Positions 29,396 through 38,340 of a DNA stretch of 64,000 nt are shown here, piece after piece. The notes beneath the pieces were generated by a model. That model ran no database searches. It saw only the letters and a program-made list of their open reading frames with translations, and had not been told where the DNA came from. A program made the position numbers and the translations under genes. Source of the DNA: Prochlorococcus marinus str. MIT 9312 (GTDB taxonomy: Bacteria > Cyanobacteriota > Cyanobacteriia > PCC-6307 > Cyanobiaceae); the NCBI RefSeq assembly GCF_000012645.1, contig NC_007577.1, positions 1 to 64,000 of the forward strand, read 5' to 3'. How positions within the stretch are numbered: position 1 is the first letter of the stretch; every line of letters starts with the position of its first letter.

Positions 29396-29418
29396 AGACA
29401 GTTTAAAATTTATTTTTT

Positions 29419-30297
29419 TTAACTATTTAATAAGCAATTTTTTAAGCCTATTTTATAGTTTTTATAAATTAGTTTATATCCAAGTGTTTCGCATAAAAGT
29501 TTATTAGAAACTTTTCTATTTTCCATCCAAAAAGATTGAGCGATAGGCGATAATTTCTTTTTTGCATCCTCAAATAATATTGGCTTTGGCATTTTTAAAC
29601 CAAGTAAATCGTAGCAATATTGAATAACTTCTATTTGAGAACAGGGTTCATCATCTGTAATATTAATAATCTGGTGAAAATTTAAGGAATTTTTATTTTC
29701 TAATAGATAGATAATTGCATTTGTAATATCAGCAACATGAATTCTTGAAAATACCTGATTTTTTTTAGAGATAACGCGAATTTTTTTATTTCTTATTGCT
29801 TCAAAAGTGGATCTTCCAGGTCCATAAATACCAGGTAACCTAAAAATTTGTACAGGTAAACCAGATTCAATCCATTCTTTTTCACAATTTAATCTCTTGT
29901 GACTTCTGTTTTGAAAAGGATTAGGTTGATCAGTCTCAGAAACCCAATCACCTTTGGTGTGCCCATATACTCCTGTGGTAGATAAATATCCAGCCCATTC
30001 AAGGGATAAACTTTTGAGCTTATTTTTAAGACTTCCTAGTACTGGATCATTTCCATTTTTGTCGGGAGGTATGCAACTAAGAATATGTGTGACTCCATCA
30101 AAAATTTTTTCATTAGGAACAATGTTATTTTCACTATTAAAGACGAAACTATGTGGATCTTTATTTTCAGATCTCGAAGTGGTTAAAGCAGTATAACCTA
30201 ATTGCCTTATCGTTTTTGCAAAGAAACTACCGCTAAAACCACATCCAAAGATAAAGAATTTATTTTTATTTCCTAGTGAACTTGCTGGATTCGTCAT
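29419..30297 (-). CDS. NAD(P)-dependent epimerase/dehydratase family protein
   Basis: The 292-residue protein is an atypical short-chain dehydrogenase/reductase with an N-terminal Rossmann fold, FIFGCGFSGSFFAKTIRQLG at about 15-34. A YLSTTGVYGHTKGDWV region near 119-134 would hold the Ser/Tyr catalytic area, and PGIYGPGRS near 171 is typical of nucleoside-diphosphate-sugar epimerase relatives. Substrate is unknown. It precedes pdxA on the minus strand, and the two may share a transcript. Confidence 0.8.
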   Translation of the reverse strand: MTNPASSLGNKNKFFIFGCGFSGSFFAKTIRQLGYTALTTSRSENKDPHSFVFNSENNIVPNEKIFDGVTHILSCIPPDKNGNDPVLGSLKNKLKSLSLEWAGYLSTTGVYGHTKGDWVSETDQPNPFQNRSHKRLNCEKEWIESGLPVQIFRLPGIYGPGRSTFEAIRNKKIRVISKKNQVFSRIHVADITNAIIYLLENKNSLNFHQIINITDDEPCSQIEVIQYCYDLLGLKMPKPILFEDAKKKLSPIAQSFWMENRKVSNKLLCETLGYKLIYKNYKIGLKNCLLNS

Positions 30298-30329
30298 ACG
30301 GCGTTAGAGTAGTACATATGTATTAATTA

Positions 30330-30560
30330 ATGATGAAGACAGCTGTTAAGCCTGATTTAAAATCAACAACTTTCTGCATTAGCAAAAGTTATAATCGTCT
30401 GATAGAAAAAGAAATCAGTTTAGTTAATTTTAAATTCTACCAAAAATTATTTGTCCTTCTCATTTCATTTTCGACAATTTTAATATTTCCAGAATCGCCA
30501 AGAGAATTGGGAAATATATGTGAGAGTTATAACTCTAGAAAAATTTGTAATATTTGGTAG
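30330..30560 (+). CDS. small hypothetical protein with one membrane segment
   Basis: A 76-residue ORF starting at tandem ATGs (30330 and 30333) with one hydrophobic stretch, about residues 38-55 (LFVLLISFSTILIFP), and three cysteines, two of them in the short C-terminal CESYNSRKIC. It fits between the divergent epimerase and convergent HNH gene with no overlap (next gene ends at the following base). I do not recognise a family. Codon use resembles its neighbours, and it occupies otherwise empty sequence, so it is probably real. Confidence 0.5.
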   Translation: MMKTAVKPDLKSTTFCISKSYNRLIEKEISLVNFKFYQKLFVLLISFSTILIFPESPRELGNICESYNSRKICNIW

Positions 30561-30962
30561 TCAAGCTGCTTTATATTCTGATTTATCTTTTTTGTAATTT
30601 TTATTACTTATTTTAAAACTAGGATTAGCCCATTGCAGTAATCTTATAGCTAATCTTAAATCTCCTTCTAACCAAGCTCTTATAGCCATTGCTCTTCGAG
30701 GATCATAAAATTTTTGTCTTCTATACCAATACAAAGCATTTTCATCTGATTTATCCCCATTACAGGAAAGACATGCAGGTACACAATTTTCTGTTGTACT
30801 TAAGCCGCCTTGGCTTCGAGGTAATACATGGTCTATAGATTCAGATGGTTTTCCGCAATATATACAACTTTTTCCTGTAAATCTATGAATAGATTTTCTC
30901 CATTGTCTAAATCTGAACTTAGGACATAAATCCTCTAAAAAGACAGCATCATTAATATGCAT
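30561..30962 (-). CDS. HNH endonuclease family protein
   Basis: This 133-residue protein contains a complete HNH fold: zinc pairs CIYC (33, 36) and CLSC (64, 67), the Asp44-His45 pair in SIDHVLPRSQGG, and the CNGDKSD end of the motif. The C-terminal part (RAMAIRAWLEGDLRLAIRLLQWANP) is typical of a single-copy cyanobacterial HNH family. There is no intron, methylase or phage gene beside it, so a homing or restriction role is not supported; a housekeeping DNA repair or processing nuclease is more likely but unproven. Confidence 0.85.
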   Translation of the reverse strand: MHINDAVFLEDLCPKFRFRQWRKSIHRFTGKSCIYCGKPSESIDHVLPRSQGGLSTTENCVPACLSCNGDKSDENALYWYRRQKFYDPRRAMAIRAWLEGDLRLAIRLLQWANPSFKISNKNYKKDKSEYKAA

Positions 30963-31105
30963 TCAGACCATTTAGTTAAATGAATAATGGCTTGAATTTA
31001 TCAAAAGTCAATATTTAATTATTATTTTTTAGCTGAAATTAGCCCGTAAAAATATAATTTAGTGTTAATAGATACAAAAAAAATTGCAGACAATCAAAGC
31101 CGTAA

Positions 31106-31516
31106 TTAATAACTGTATCTTTCAATTGTTTCTTCTGAAAAATCTTCATTAGTTTCTTCTAATTCTTTTTCTTTTCTTTCTTCTTCTTTTTCCAATTCTC
31201 TTAGTAATTTTCTATTTGGATGAAGTTTATCGAGGTATTCAACACAGTAGCTGAAGGTTTCTTTATCTCTTATAACTGATTCAGTAATTTGCGATGCTGC
31301 TTGTTTAGGTGAGACTTTGAAAATTCCTCCTTTTTGCTTTTTTATATACGTATATGCTGCCTCCCAACTACTTTCATGATCATTACCTCCATCTCTCATA
31401 GTACAGAAAATTTCCGCTGCAAATGAGCCCGCATGCACTTTGAATGTCGAAAGGGCTAAAGGCATTAAAATACTTAAAATTAAAAATATCTGTTTTTTCT
31501 GCTTGAATCTTTTCAT
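31106..31516 (-). CDS. small exported protein of unknown function
   Basis: The 136-residue product has a clear signal peptide, residues 1-29 (basic start, hydrophobic core FLILSILMPLALS, cleavage after VHA). The mature part has two cysteines (in EIFCTMRDGG and FSYCVEYLD) that may pair, and a C-terminal, highly charged Glu/Lys segment (about 105-136). This resembles a small secreted protein family of marine picocyanobacteria. The function is unknown. It stands alone between the HNH gene and the AbrB-like gene. Confidence 0.7.
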   Translation of the reverse strand: MKRFKQKKQIFLILSILMPLALSTFKVHAGSFAAEIFCTMRDGGNDHESSWEAAYTYIKKQKGGIFKVSPKQAASQITESVIRDKETFSYCVEYLDKLHPNRKLLRELEKEEERKEKELEETNEDFSEETIERYSY

Positions 31517-31572
31517 TAGACTTTTTTCATCTATTTAAAAATATCTTTTATTAAGAATATGTCTATAGAAAT

Positions 31573-32085
31573 TTAAGATTTTATTACTCCAAATAAGTAT
31601 AAGCATTTCACAATTAAAGGAAGAATTAGAAGCACAGTAATCAATCTTACAGCGTGTAGAGTTGCGACTGCAGCTCCCACTCCATATTCTGACCCTACAA
31701 GACTCATGCCGCTAATTCCTCCTGGTGCGGCACCTAGAATTGTAGTTATCACATCTATCTTAAGTAATCTGCTTGTCCATAATCCAATTGCTAATCCCGT
31801 AATAACTAAAGTAAATGTTATTAAGATGGCAGGCCTCCATAAGCTTTGAAGATCAACTAATGAGTCTTTGGTTAATGATGTACCAATAACTGTTCCAATT
31901 CCGATTTCTAAAATCGTTCTTGTGCCGATTGGCCACTCTGCAATTTCGACTTTGCCACTAATGCTAAGTATACTTGCGCCTATTAAAGCACCCGCAAGAG
32001 GAGCAGCAGGAATACCTGTTTTTAGAGCTAAAGCTCCAAAGATAACGCCTGCAATTAGATAATAGATTAGATTTATGTTTGGCAT
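31573..32085 (-). CDS. AbrB-type membrane protein, single-repeat form
   Basis: A 170-residue hydrophobic protein with about five membrane segments and the AbrB-duplication family features TGIPAAPLAGALIGA near residue 23 and TTILGAAPGGISGMSLVGSE near 115-134. Full-length members (once called ammonia monooxygenase-like, COG3180) have two such repeats in roughly 350 residues; this is one unit, as is common in picocyanobacteria, where the second half is often a separate gene. It is unrelated to the AbrB DNA-binding regulator. The transported substrate is unknown. Confidence 0.75.
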   Translation of the reverse strand: MPNINLIYYLIAGVIFGALALKTGIPAAPLAGALIGASILSISGKVEIAEWPIGTRTILEIGIGTVIGTSLTKDSLVDLQSLWRPAILITFTLVITGLAIGLWTSRLLKIDVITTILGAAPGGISGMSLVGSEYGVGAAVATLHAVRLITVLLILPLIVKCLYLFGVIKS

Positions 32086-32219
32086 AAATATGAAAGATGT
32101 TTGGTCATAATATTAGAAAAAATTTTTTTTGTTTCAGTTTATATTCAAATAATATTTTTGGTTTCCTCTCGTAATGTCCCCTTTAGTTGGCATAATATTA
32201 TGTAAAGCATGAATTTTTT

Positions 32220-32417
32220 ATGGCTTCACAAATTTCTTACAAAGCTAATAAAATCAGAATTAAAAAGAAATTATCTTTTTTTGAGGGCGGACACCAGCTT
32301 GAAAAATTAGAATTTGCTCTTGCAATCGCTCAAACGAAGGGGGATGAAAAAAAATCAATCATTCTCAGAAAAAAGATTGTTGAATTAGGCGGAAATGTTG
32401 AAGAGCCAGGTACTTAA
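32220..32417 (+). CDS. small conserved cyanobacterial-type hypothetical protein
   Basis: A 65-residue, lysine-rich soluble protein (ISYKANKIRIKKKLSFFEGG near the start, then a predicted helix HQLEKLEFALAIAQTKGDEKKS). The ATG at 32220 follows a 134-bp intergenic stretch, and the stop is one base before the end of the convergent aminotransferase gene. No domain is recognised. Its helical, charged character suggests a nucleic acid or protein-binding role, but nothing in the neighbourhood decides this. Confidence 0.55.
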   Translation: MASQISYKANKIRIKKKLSFFEGGHQLEKLEFALAIAQTKGDEKKSIILRKKIVELGGNVEEPGT

Positions 32418-32418
32418 C

Positions 32419-33582
32419 TTAATTTCCATCAAGATACTTAGATACTACAACTAATGCTTCACCAGCTTGTTGGGCAGTAATTTTACCGAGCTCAAGAAGT
32501 GTATTACTTATAGCAGAAACTACTGTAATAATATCTCGATCGTTTACATAACCTAAGTGGCCGACTCTAAATATTTTCCCCTTTAAATGATCTTGACCAC
32601 CAGCAAGTAAAATATCAAAATTATTCTTTATTGTTTTTCTGAATTCTTCAGCATCCATTTCTCCAGTTTCTATTGCAGTAATTGAAGGGCTTAAATATTT
32701 TTCATCAGCAAATAATTTTAGATTTAAAGCCTTTACAGCATTGCTCATTGCTAATTTATGTTTATTGTGTCTGTTGAAAATGTTATCTAAGCCTTCTTCT
32801 CTCATCATTGTTAAAGCTTCATCTAAAGCAAAAACCAAATTAACTGCTGGAGTATATGGATTACTGTTACTTAAAAGACTCTTTCTGTAGGATTTTAAAT
32901 TTAAATAAAATTTTGGTAAATTAGATTTTTCTGCAGCTTCCCATGCTTTTTGGCTCATTGCTATAAAACTAAGCCCTGGAGGTATCATATATCCCTTTTG
33001 TGATCCTGACGCAACGATATCTAATTTCCATTCATCTACTGGTACATTGCAAGCTCCAAGACTTGTAACGCAGTCAACAATTGATAAAGCTGTATTGTGT
33101 TCGCGAATATATGAACTTATAGTTTCTAGATCATTAATTACACCTGTTGAGGTTTCAGAATGAGTCAAAATAACTCCCTTTATTTCTTTTTGGTTATCTT
33201 CCTCTAATACCTTTTTGAATTCTTCTGGATCAAGCGGAGTACCCCATTCGGAATCAATTTTTATTACTTCTAAACCAAATTCTTTAGCAACTTTTACCCA
33301 TCTTTCGCCGAATTTTCCATTTTCTCCACAAATTACTTTATCTCCTTTACTTAAGGTATTTATTATTCCAGCTTCCATTGCGGCAGTTCCACTACCAGTA
33401 ATTGTTAGAACATCATTTTGAGTTTGATGAAGCCACTGTAAATTTTTAGTAGTACTTTCTACGAGATCTTGGAATTCTTTACTGCGATGTCCTATCGGAT
33501 GCTTACTTAATGCTTGTAAAACTTTTTCTGGAACTGGGGTGGGTCCAGGAATCATCAATGATAATTTTTGTTGTATGGCCAC
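32419..33582 (-). CDS. class V aminotransferase (serine/alanine-glyoxylate aminotransferase family)
   Basis: The 387-residue PLP enzyme has the fold-type I class V pattern: MIPGPTPVPEKVL at 10-22, TGSGTAAMEA at 62-71, SIVDCVTSLGA at 167-177 with the cofactor-binding Asp, and Lys196 in SGSQKGYM for the Schiff base. Family members transfer amino groups from serine or alanine to glyoxylate in photorespiratory metabolism; cyanobacterial copies are often misnamed soluble hydrogenase small subunit. Exact donor and acceptor cannot be told from sequence. Confidence 0.9.
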   Translation of the reverse strand: MAIQQKLSLMIPGPTPVPEKVLQALSKHPIGHRSKEFQDLVESTTKNLQWLHQTQNDVLTITGSGTAAMEAGIINTLSKGDKVICGENGKFGERWVKVAKEFGLEVIKIDSEWGTPLDPEEFKKVLEEDNQKEIKGVILTHSETSTGVINDLETISSYIREHNTALSIVDCVTSLGACNVPVDEWKLDIVASGSQKGYMIPPGLSFIAMSQKAWEAAEKSNLPKFYLNLKSYRKSLLSNSNPYTPAVNLVFALDEALTMMREEGLDNIFNRHNKHKLAMSNAVKALNLKLFADEKYLSPSITAIETGEMDAEEFRKTIKNNFDILLAGGQDHLKGKIFRVGHLGYVNDRDIITVVSAISNTLLELGKITAQQAGEALVVVSKYLDGN

Positions 33583-33642
33583 TTTTTGTTAAATAGGTCA
33601 TTCTTAGATTAGTTCTCATTATATATTTTTCAATTACTTGAT

Positions 33643-34755
33643 TTGAAAAAAGGATTTTCTTTACCTTTGTGGGTTGCTGGAGCTGCTAGGTCAGCATTAA
33701 AAAAACTAGTAGGGTTGCCATTTGATAATTATGAACTAATAAAAATTCCTAATGAAAAAAAAGAAATAAAAATCGAGATTCATTCTGTTGGTTTACTTAA
33801 AGATGACTCGCATGCATTAGGAATTTCCTTTGCAAAGTCTGGCTTATATCTTGACATTACACAAAACTTAGAAATATGGACAATAGCCTCTTTAGAAAGA
33901 AATTCTTTTAATAATCCTCTTCAAACAAATCCAATAAATATTATTGCAGGATCTGGTGTAGGTATAAAAGAGGATACATCAGAAATATGCATTTCTGATT
34001 TTGCAAAAGAAGTTTTATATGAAAATTTATTAGATATTATTCCTGAGGGCTTTAATTTGAAATTAGAAATTATTTTCCCAAATGGGGTATTTTTAGCTGA
34101 AAGAACTAGTAATAAGTCATTTGGTATCGTTGATGGATTATCTATTATTGGAACTTCTGCTGAGACTTATTCCAGTGCTTCACCTGATCAATTAGAAGAG
34201 GCTAAAACTAATCTAGCAAAGTTAGTTCAAAATGATTTTAAAGGGAAAGTTGTTTTTGTTATTGGTGAAAATGGTTTAAATTTGGCAAAAAATTGTAATC
34301 TTAAATTTCCTATTCTAAAGGTTGGCAATTGGATAGGACCATTAATAGTTGATGCTGCAATAAAAAAAGTTAAAACTGTAATTCTTTTTGGTTATCACGG
34401 AAAATTAATTAAATTAGCAGGTGGTATTTTTCATACACATAATCATTTGGCAGATGGAAGAATTGAGATTCTTGTTTATTTAGCTGTTCAAGAAAAGGTA
34501 CCAACAGAAATAATAGTCCAATTATCTCACTTAAAGAATCTTGAAGAAGCCCTATTACTACTTGAAAGATTTGATAAATCTATAGCTGAAAAATTATTCC
34601 TTAATTTATCAAATACGATTGAAAAGCGTTCTTTTACATATGTCAATAGGTATGTAAAAACGGATATGGAAATCGCATCAATCATTTTTGATAGAAAAAG
34701 AGAAATTAGGTGGGCTGGAACTTACGGTAATAAGTATATTTCTGATTTTCAATGA
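33643..34755 (+). CDS. cbiD: cobalt-precorrin-5B C1-methyltransferase CbiD
   Basis: CbiD methylates C1 of cobalt-precorrin-5B in anaerobic-type cobalamin synthesis. The 370-residue sequence begins GFSLPLWVAGAARSAL at residues 4-19, matching the family N-terminus, and has GSGVGIKE near 104, GIVDGLSIIGTS near 165-176, and FGYHGKLIKLAGGIFHTHNH near 248-267. The start is a TTG at 33643; no ATG fits the conserved N-terminus. It lies 54 bp before guaA on the same strand. Cobalamin is needed by QueG, encoded in this window. Confidence 0.93.
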   Translation: MKKGFSLPLWVAGAARSALKKLVGLPFDNYELIKIPNEKKEIKIEIHSVGLLKDDSHALGISFAKSGLYLDITQNLEIWTIASLERNSFNNPLQTNPINIIAGSGVGIKEDTSEICISDFAKEVLYENLLDIIPEGFNLKLEIIFPNGVFLAERTSNKSFGIVDGLSIIGTSAETYSSASPDQLEEAKTNLAKLVQNDFKGKVVFVIGENGLNLAKNCNLKFPILKVGNWIGPLIVDAAIKKVKTVILFGYHGKLIKLAGGIFHTHNHLADGRIEILVYLAVQEKVPTEIIVQLSHLKNLEEALLLLERFDKSIAEKLFLNLSNTIEKRSFTYVNRYVKTDMEIASIIFDRKREIRWAGTYGNKYISDFQ

Positions 34756-34809
34756 GATTAATTTTTGATTGATTATGCTTTTGTAAATAAATTGAGCTAA
34801 CTTTTATAC

Positions 34810-36396
34810 ATGAGTCAAACATCTTTAAAAAAAGAACGCGATCCTTCAATACTAATTTTAGATTTCGGATCTCAATATTCTGAATTGATTGCAAGAAGAA
34901 TTAGAGAAACTAATGTTTTTTCTCTTGTAGTAAGTAACTGTATTTCAATTGAAGAAATTAATGATATTAATCCTAAAGGGATAATTTTGAGTGGCGGTCC
35001 AAATTCTGTATATGAAAAAAATGCTCCAAAATGTGATGAAAAAATTTTTAATTTAGGAATTCCTATTCTTGGCATATGCTATGGAATGCAATTAATGGTC
35101 AAAGAACTTGGTGGATCTGTAACTTCAGCAACCAAAAAAGCAGAATATGGTAGAGCACCAATAAATATAGATCAAGAATCTGAACTCCTTTCTGATGTAG
35201 AAGATAAATCCATAATGTGGATGAGTCATGGCGATTCAATTAATTGTTTGCCTGATGGATTTAATAAAATTGCTCATACCGAGAACACACTCCATGCAGC
35301 AATTTCAAATGATAGAAAGAAATTATTTGGCGTACAATTTCATCCTGAAGTAATTCATTCAGAGTTTGGGATAACGGTAATTAAAAATTTTGTTTATGGC
35401 ATTTCTAGTTGTGTGGCTGATTGGACAACCGAAACCTATATAGAGGAAACTATTCCTAGGATAAGAGATCAAGTTGGCAATAAAAAAGTTTTGCTTGCTT
35501 TGTCAGGAGGAGTTGATTCGTCAACTCTTGCGTTTCTTCTCAATAAAGCAATTGGAAATCAGCTTACATGCATGTTTATAGACCAAGGTTTTATGAGAAA
35601 AGGTGAACCTGAATTTTTAATGAATTTTTTTGATAAGAAATTTCATATAAAGGTTGAATATATTAATGCAAGGGAAAGGTTTATTTCCAAATTAAAAGGG
35701 ATTACTGATCCAGAACAAAAAAGGAAAATTATTGGTGAAGAATTTATTAGAGTATTTGAAGAAGAAAGTAATAGATTGGGCCCTTTTCAGTATTTAGCCC
35801 AAGGTACTCTTTATCCTGATGTTATTGAAAGTGCTGGTACTAATATTGATCCAAAGACTGGGGAAAGAATAGCTGTAAAAATTAAGAGTCATCATAATGT
35901 GGGGGGATTACCAAAAGATTTACAATTTAAATTAGTTGAGCCATTAAGAAAACTTTTTAAGGATGAAGTCCGCAAATTGGGAGCTGCCTTAGGTTTGCCG
36001 GATGAAATTATAAAAAGGCATCCATTCCCGGGACCAGGTTTAGCGATAAGAATTTTGGGAGAAGTTAATAATGAAAAACTTGACTGTTTAAGAGATGCAG
36101 ATTGGATAGTGCGAGACGAAATTAAAAAAGCAGGTCTTTACAATGATATTTGGCAAGCTTTCGCAGTATTGCTACCAGTTAAAACTGTAGGAGTTATGGG
36201 TGATAAAAGGACTTATGCATGGCCAATAGTTTTACGTTGTGTATCTAGTGAAGATGGTATGACAGCAGACTGGTCAAAAATTCCTTTTCCGATTTTAGAG
36301 AGAATTTCTAATAGAATCGTAAATGAAGTAGTTTCAGTTAATAGAGTGGTTTATGATATTACAAGCAAACCTCCAGGAACTATTGAGTGGGAGTGA
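34810..36396 (+). CDS. guaA: GMP synthase (glutamine-hydrolysing)
   Basis: GuaA converts XMP to GMP with glutamine and ATP. The 528-residue protein has a class I amidotransferase domain with nucleophile Cys90 in GICYGMQL and His in FGVQFHPEV, the ATP pyrophosphatase P-loop LSGGVDSST near 233-241, and a dimerisation domain ending in [12 protein letters not shown]. The gene is intact. Its last 21 bases are repeated in degenerate form downstream at 36515-36535 and 38289-38309, suggesting the 3' end is an integration or recombination target, as guaA is in several other bacteria. Confidence 0.97.
   Translation: MSQTSLKKERDPSILILDFGSQYSELIARRIRETNVFSLVVSNCISIEEINDINPKGIILSGGPNSVYEKNAPKCDEKIFNLGIPILGICYGMQLMVKELGGSVTSATKKAEYGRAPINIDQESELLSDVEDKSIMWMSHGDSINCLPDGFNKIAHTENTLHAAISNDRKKLFGVQFHPEVIHSEFGITVIKNFVYGISSCVADWTTETYIEETIPRIRDQVGNKKVLLALSGGVDSSTLAFLLNKAIGNQLTCMFIDQGFMRKGEPEFLMNFFDKKFHIKVEYINARERFISKLKGITDPEQKRKIIGEEFIRVFEEESNRLGPFQYLAQGTLYPDVIESAGTNIDPKTGERIAVKIKSHHNVGGLPKDLQFKLVEPLRKLFKDEVRKLGAALGLPDEIIKRHPFPGPGLAIRILGEVNNEKLDCLRDADWIVRDEIKKAGLYNDIWQAFAVLLPVKTVGVMGDKRTYAWPIVLRCVSSEDGMTADWSKIPFPILERISNRIVNEVVSVNRVVYDITSKPPGTIEWE
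36376..36396 (+). repeat. guaA 3'-end repeat, copy R1 (native terminus)
   Basis: These are the last 21 bases of guaA, GGAACTATTGAGTGGGAGTGA, coding for GTIEWE and the stop. Copy R2 at 36515-36535 and copy R3 at 38289-38309 each match it at 17 of 21 positions in the same orientation. Confidence 0.8.
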
Positions 36397-36433
36397 CGGA
36401 AAATTGCCATATTTTATCAACAATGGAATTTTT

Positions 36434-36455
36434 GGGTTTTACGTGGGTTTTACGT
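36434..36455 (+). repeat. 11-bp perfect tandem duplication
   Basis: GGGTTTTACGT occurs twice back to back (36434-36444 and 36445-36455) in the gap between guaA copies R1 and R2. Its function is unknown; it may be a slippage product or a remnant of a recombinase-binding region. Confidence 0.9.
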
Positions 36456-36514
36456 GGAAATTTCACTTTCATAAATCCCTTGATACCAATGTGTTTCAAG
36501 GTTCGAAATCAAGA

Positions 36515-36535
36515 GGTTCTATTGAATGGGAGTAA
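36515..36535 (+). repeat. guaA 3'-end-like repeat, copy R2
   Basis: GGTTCTATTGAATGGGAGTAA would encode GSIEWE and a stop, an alternative allele of the GuaA C-terminus. The codons before it read GSKSR, weakly like the ITSKPP that precedes the native terminus, so slightly more than 21 bases may be homologous. It lies 119 bp beyond guaA, just before the 3' end of the sulfotransferase gene. Confidence 0.65.
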
Positions 36536-36580
36536 AGGATTACAGGGTTTTTTGCGATGTTTTATGGATATTATTACTGA

Positions 36581-38065
36581 TTAATACTTTAGGTCTTTAT
36601 ATTGATCCTTTTGAGTAATGATTTCCATTGCAGGTCTAAGCATCTCTTTATAGTTTTTCCATCCTCCTAAAGATTTTGTAGTGATTGGTGAACGAACCTC
36701 AACATTGCTTCTTGTTGAGACTTTACGATTATTTAAATGTGGCGATAAATATAAATCATTCCATTTCCAACCTAACCAAAGAATTAATGATTTTATCTCT
36801 TCTGAAGGATGAGTCACTAATTTATCGTAATTTAATTCATATATATGATTTTTAAATTCTTTTTTGTATATTTTCATGATCTCCTCTTGATCAGAATAAA
36901 CTGCAACAGAATCAACCAAACTTGAAGAGAAATTATTCCCTGTTGCGAAATGTGCTCTATACATAGAAAGGATATTATCTAAAGGATTTCTATAGCAATG
37001 TATTATTTTTGCATTAGGAATTGCTTGTGCAATTATGCCTGCATATTGATAATTAAATAACCATTTATTTGTTGTGGATCTTTTATTTTTGGTTATTTCT
37101 AATTTTTTCCAATATATTTCACTAAGGTCTGTTTTTTTTTCAGATTCTTTATATTCTCTATATGATTTTTCAAAGATATTGACTTCTCCAAGATCTCTTA
37201 CATGAGAATTCAAACTTATGATTGATTCAACCAGGGTAGAACCACATCTAGGAAGTCCTACTATAAAAATAGACATTGGATAATTTCCAAATGCTTTATT
37301 TTTTCTTTCATAATTATCTGAGGATATTTTCAACTTTTTAGTTTTATTGATTAATAAATTTGCTTCAGATTTATTCAATCTAAGTTTGATATTATTTGCA
37401 TTAATAAGATTCTCAGCGCTTTCTTGATATTTTCCTTCTCTATGAAAAATATTTGATCTTGCGAAAAAAATATTTATTAATTCTCTATTATTTTTGTTTT
37501 TTATAAGACTTTCAGAAAAAAGTTGATTGTGCCATTTTGGAGTTTTATCACCAGAATACATAGTTGATAATGATAAATATGCATCAGTCAAGTGAGGATC
37601 TATTTCAACTGCTTTTTGATTATATGAATCTGCCTCTTTTAATCTACCCAGATCTTTTAAAATAAATCCAAGATTATAGTAAGCAATAGCAAAGTCTGAT
37701 TTAAGTTTTATTGCTTTTTTAAGTTCTAATTCTGCTTTCCCCAAATTTCCTTGACCAATAAATAAAACTGCCAGATTGTAGTAAGCATTTGCATATTTAG
37801 GATTTAAAGAAATTGCTTTTTTAAGTTCTAATTCTGCTTCTTTGTGTTTTCCGATTTCGTTTAGGAATATTCCATAATTTGAAAAAACTCTATAGTCTTT
37901 TATTCCATGTTTAATAAGATATGCATAGTGTTTTGCTGCTTCTAGTGTCCTTCCTTGTGCTTGCAGTGTGAATGCTTTTTTAATCAATTGATCGCTATCT
38001 AGTATCTCTGCATTTTTTGGTGTTTTTATTTTCTTTAATTGGTTCTTTTCGCCAAAACCTTTCAT
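36581..38065 (-). CDS. TPR-sulfotransferase fusion protein
   Basis: The 494-residue protein joins an N-terminal TPR array (about residues 25-225) to a C-terminal sulfotransferase domain (about 262-490). The PAPS 5'-phosphosulfate loop is GLPRCGSTLVES at 270-281, and the 3'-phosphate region is HCYRNPLDNILSMYRAHF. Two adjacent TPR units share an identical 28-base stretch exactly 102 bp (34 codons) apart (37710-37737 and 37812-37839), so the array has expanded recently. The acceptor is unknown, perhaps a cell-surface saccharide or protein. Such proteins are typical of variable regions in Prochlorococcus, and this one is flanked by guaA-terminus repeats. Confidence 0.9.
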   Translation of the reverse strand: MKGFGEKNQLKKIKTPKNAEILDSDQLIKKAFTLQAQGRTLEAAKHYAYLIKHGIKDYRVFSNYGIFLNEIGKHKEAELELKKAISLNPKYANAYYNLAVLFIGQGNLGKAELELKKAIKLKSDFAIAYYNLGFILKDLGRLKEADSYNQKAVEIDPHLTDAYLSLSTMYSGDKTPKWHNQLFSESLIKNKNNRELINIFFARSNIFHREGKYQESAENLINANNIKLRLNKSEANLLINKTKKLKISSDNYERKNKAFGNYPMSIFIVGLPRCGSTLVESIISLNSHVRDLGEVNIFEKSYREYKESEKKTDLSEIYWKKLEITKNKRSTTNKWLFNYQYAGIIAQAIPNAKIIHCYRNPLDNILSMYRAHFATGNNFSSSLVDSVAVYSDQEEIMKIYKKEFKNHIYELNYDKLVTHPSEEIKSLILWLGWKWNDLYLSPHLNNRKVSTRSNVEVRSPITTKSLGGWKNYKEMLRPAMEIITQKDQYKDLKY

Positions 38066-38340
38066 TATTTATAAAGATAATTTCTTTATAGCGATTATAG
38101 TCTTAACGTAAAGTTTTTATAAATTGTTTACTAAGTAGATTAATGATTAATTTAATTGTAATTCCTAATTAATTATCTACAATTAGTTAGACAAGTTTTT
38201 TGAACTTACATAATGTTAGTAATCCTTTTGCTTAGCACTTGTTTCTGACGTAAAATTTACTCCTGTCTTAGTGCAAGCTTAGAGCAATGGAACTATTGAA
38301 TGGTGGTAAATTATCAAATTTTTTAAATTGGATTTAAAAC
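38066..38340. other. 275-bp AT-rich intergenic region
   Basis: This gap between the divergent sulfotransferase and PD-(D/E)XK genes holds a weak inverted repeat (AATTGTA at 38154-38160 and TACAATT at 38178-38184) and the guaA-like repeat R3 at 38289-38309. No convincing ORF or RNA gene was seen. Promoters for both flanking genes must lie here, but none is clear enough to call. Confidence 0.6.
38289..38309 (+). repeat. guaA 3'-end-like repeat, copy R3
   Basis: GGAACTATTGAATGGTGGTAA, in the guaA orientation, would encode GTIEWW and a stop, and the preceding codons give SN after an in-frame TAG. It matches native R1 and copy R2 at 17/21 each. It lies 1.9 kb beyond guaA on the far side of the sulfotransferase gene. 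Confidence 0.65.

Noticed and set aside
30561-30962. HNH protein as homing or restriction endonuclease
   Set aside because: No intron, intein, methylase or mobile-element context; it resembles a single-copy cyanobacterial family.
36353-36584. Two overlapping plus-strand ORFs after guaA
   Set aside because: They are chance frames over the guaA 3' end and its repeat R2; no start region or conserved content. The repeat itself is reported instead.
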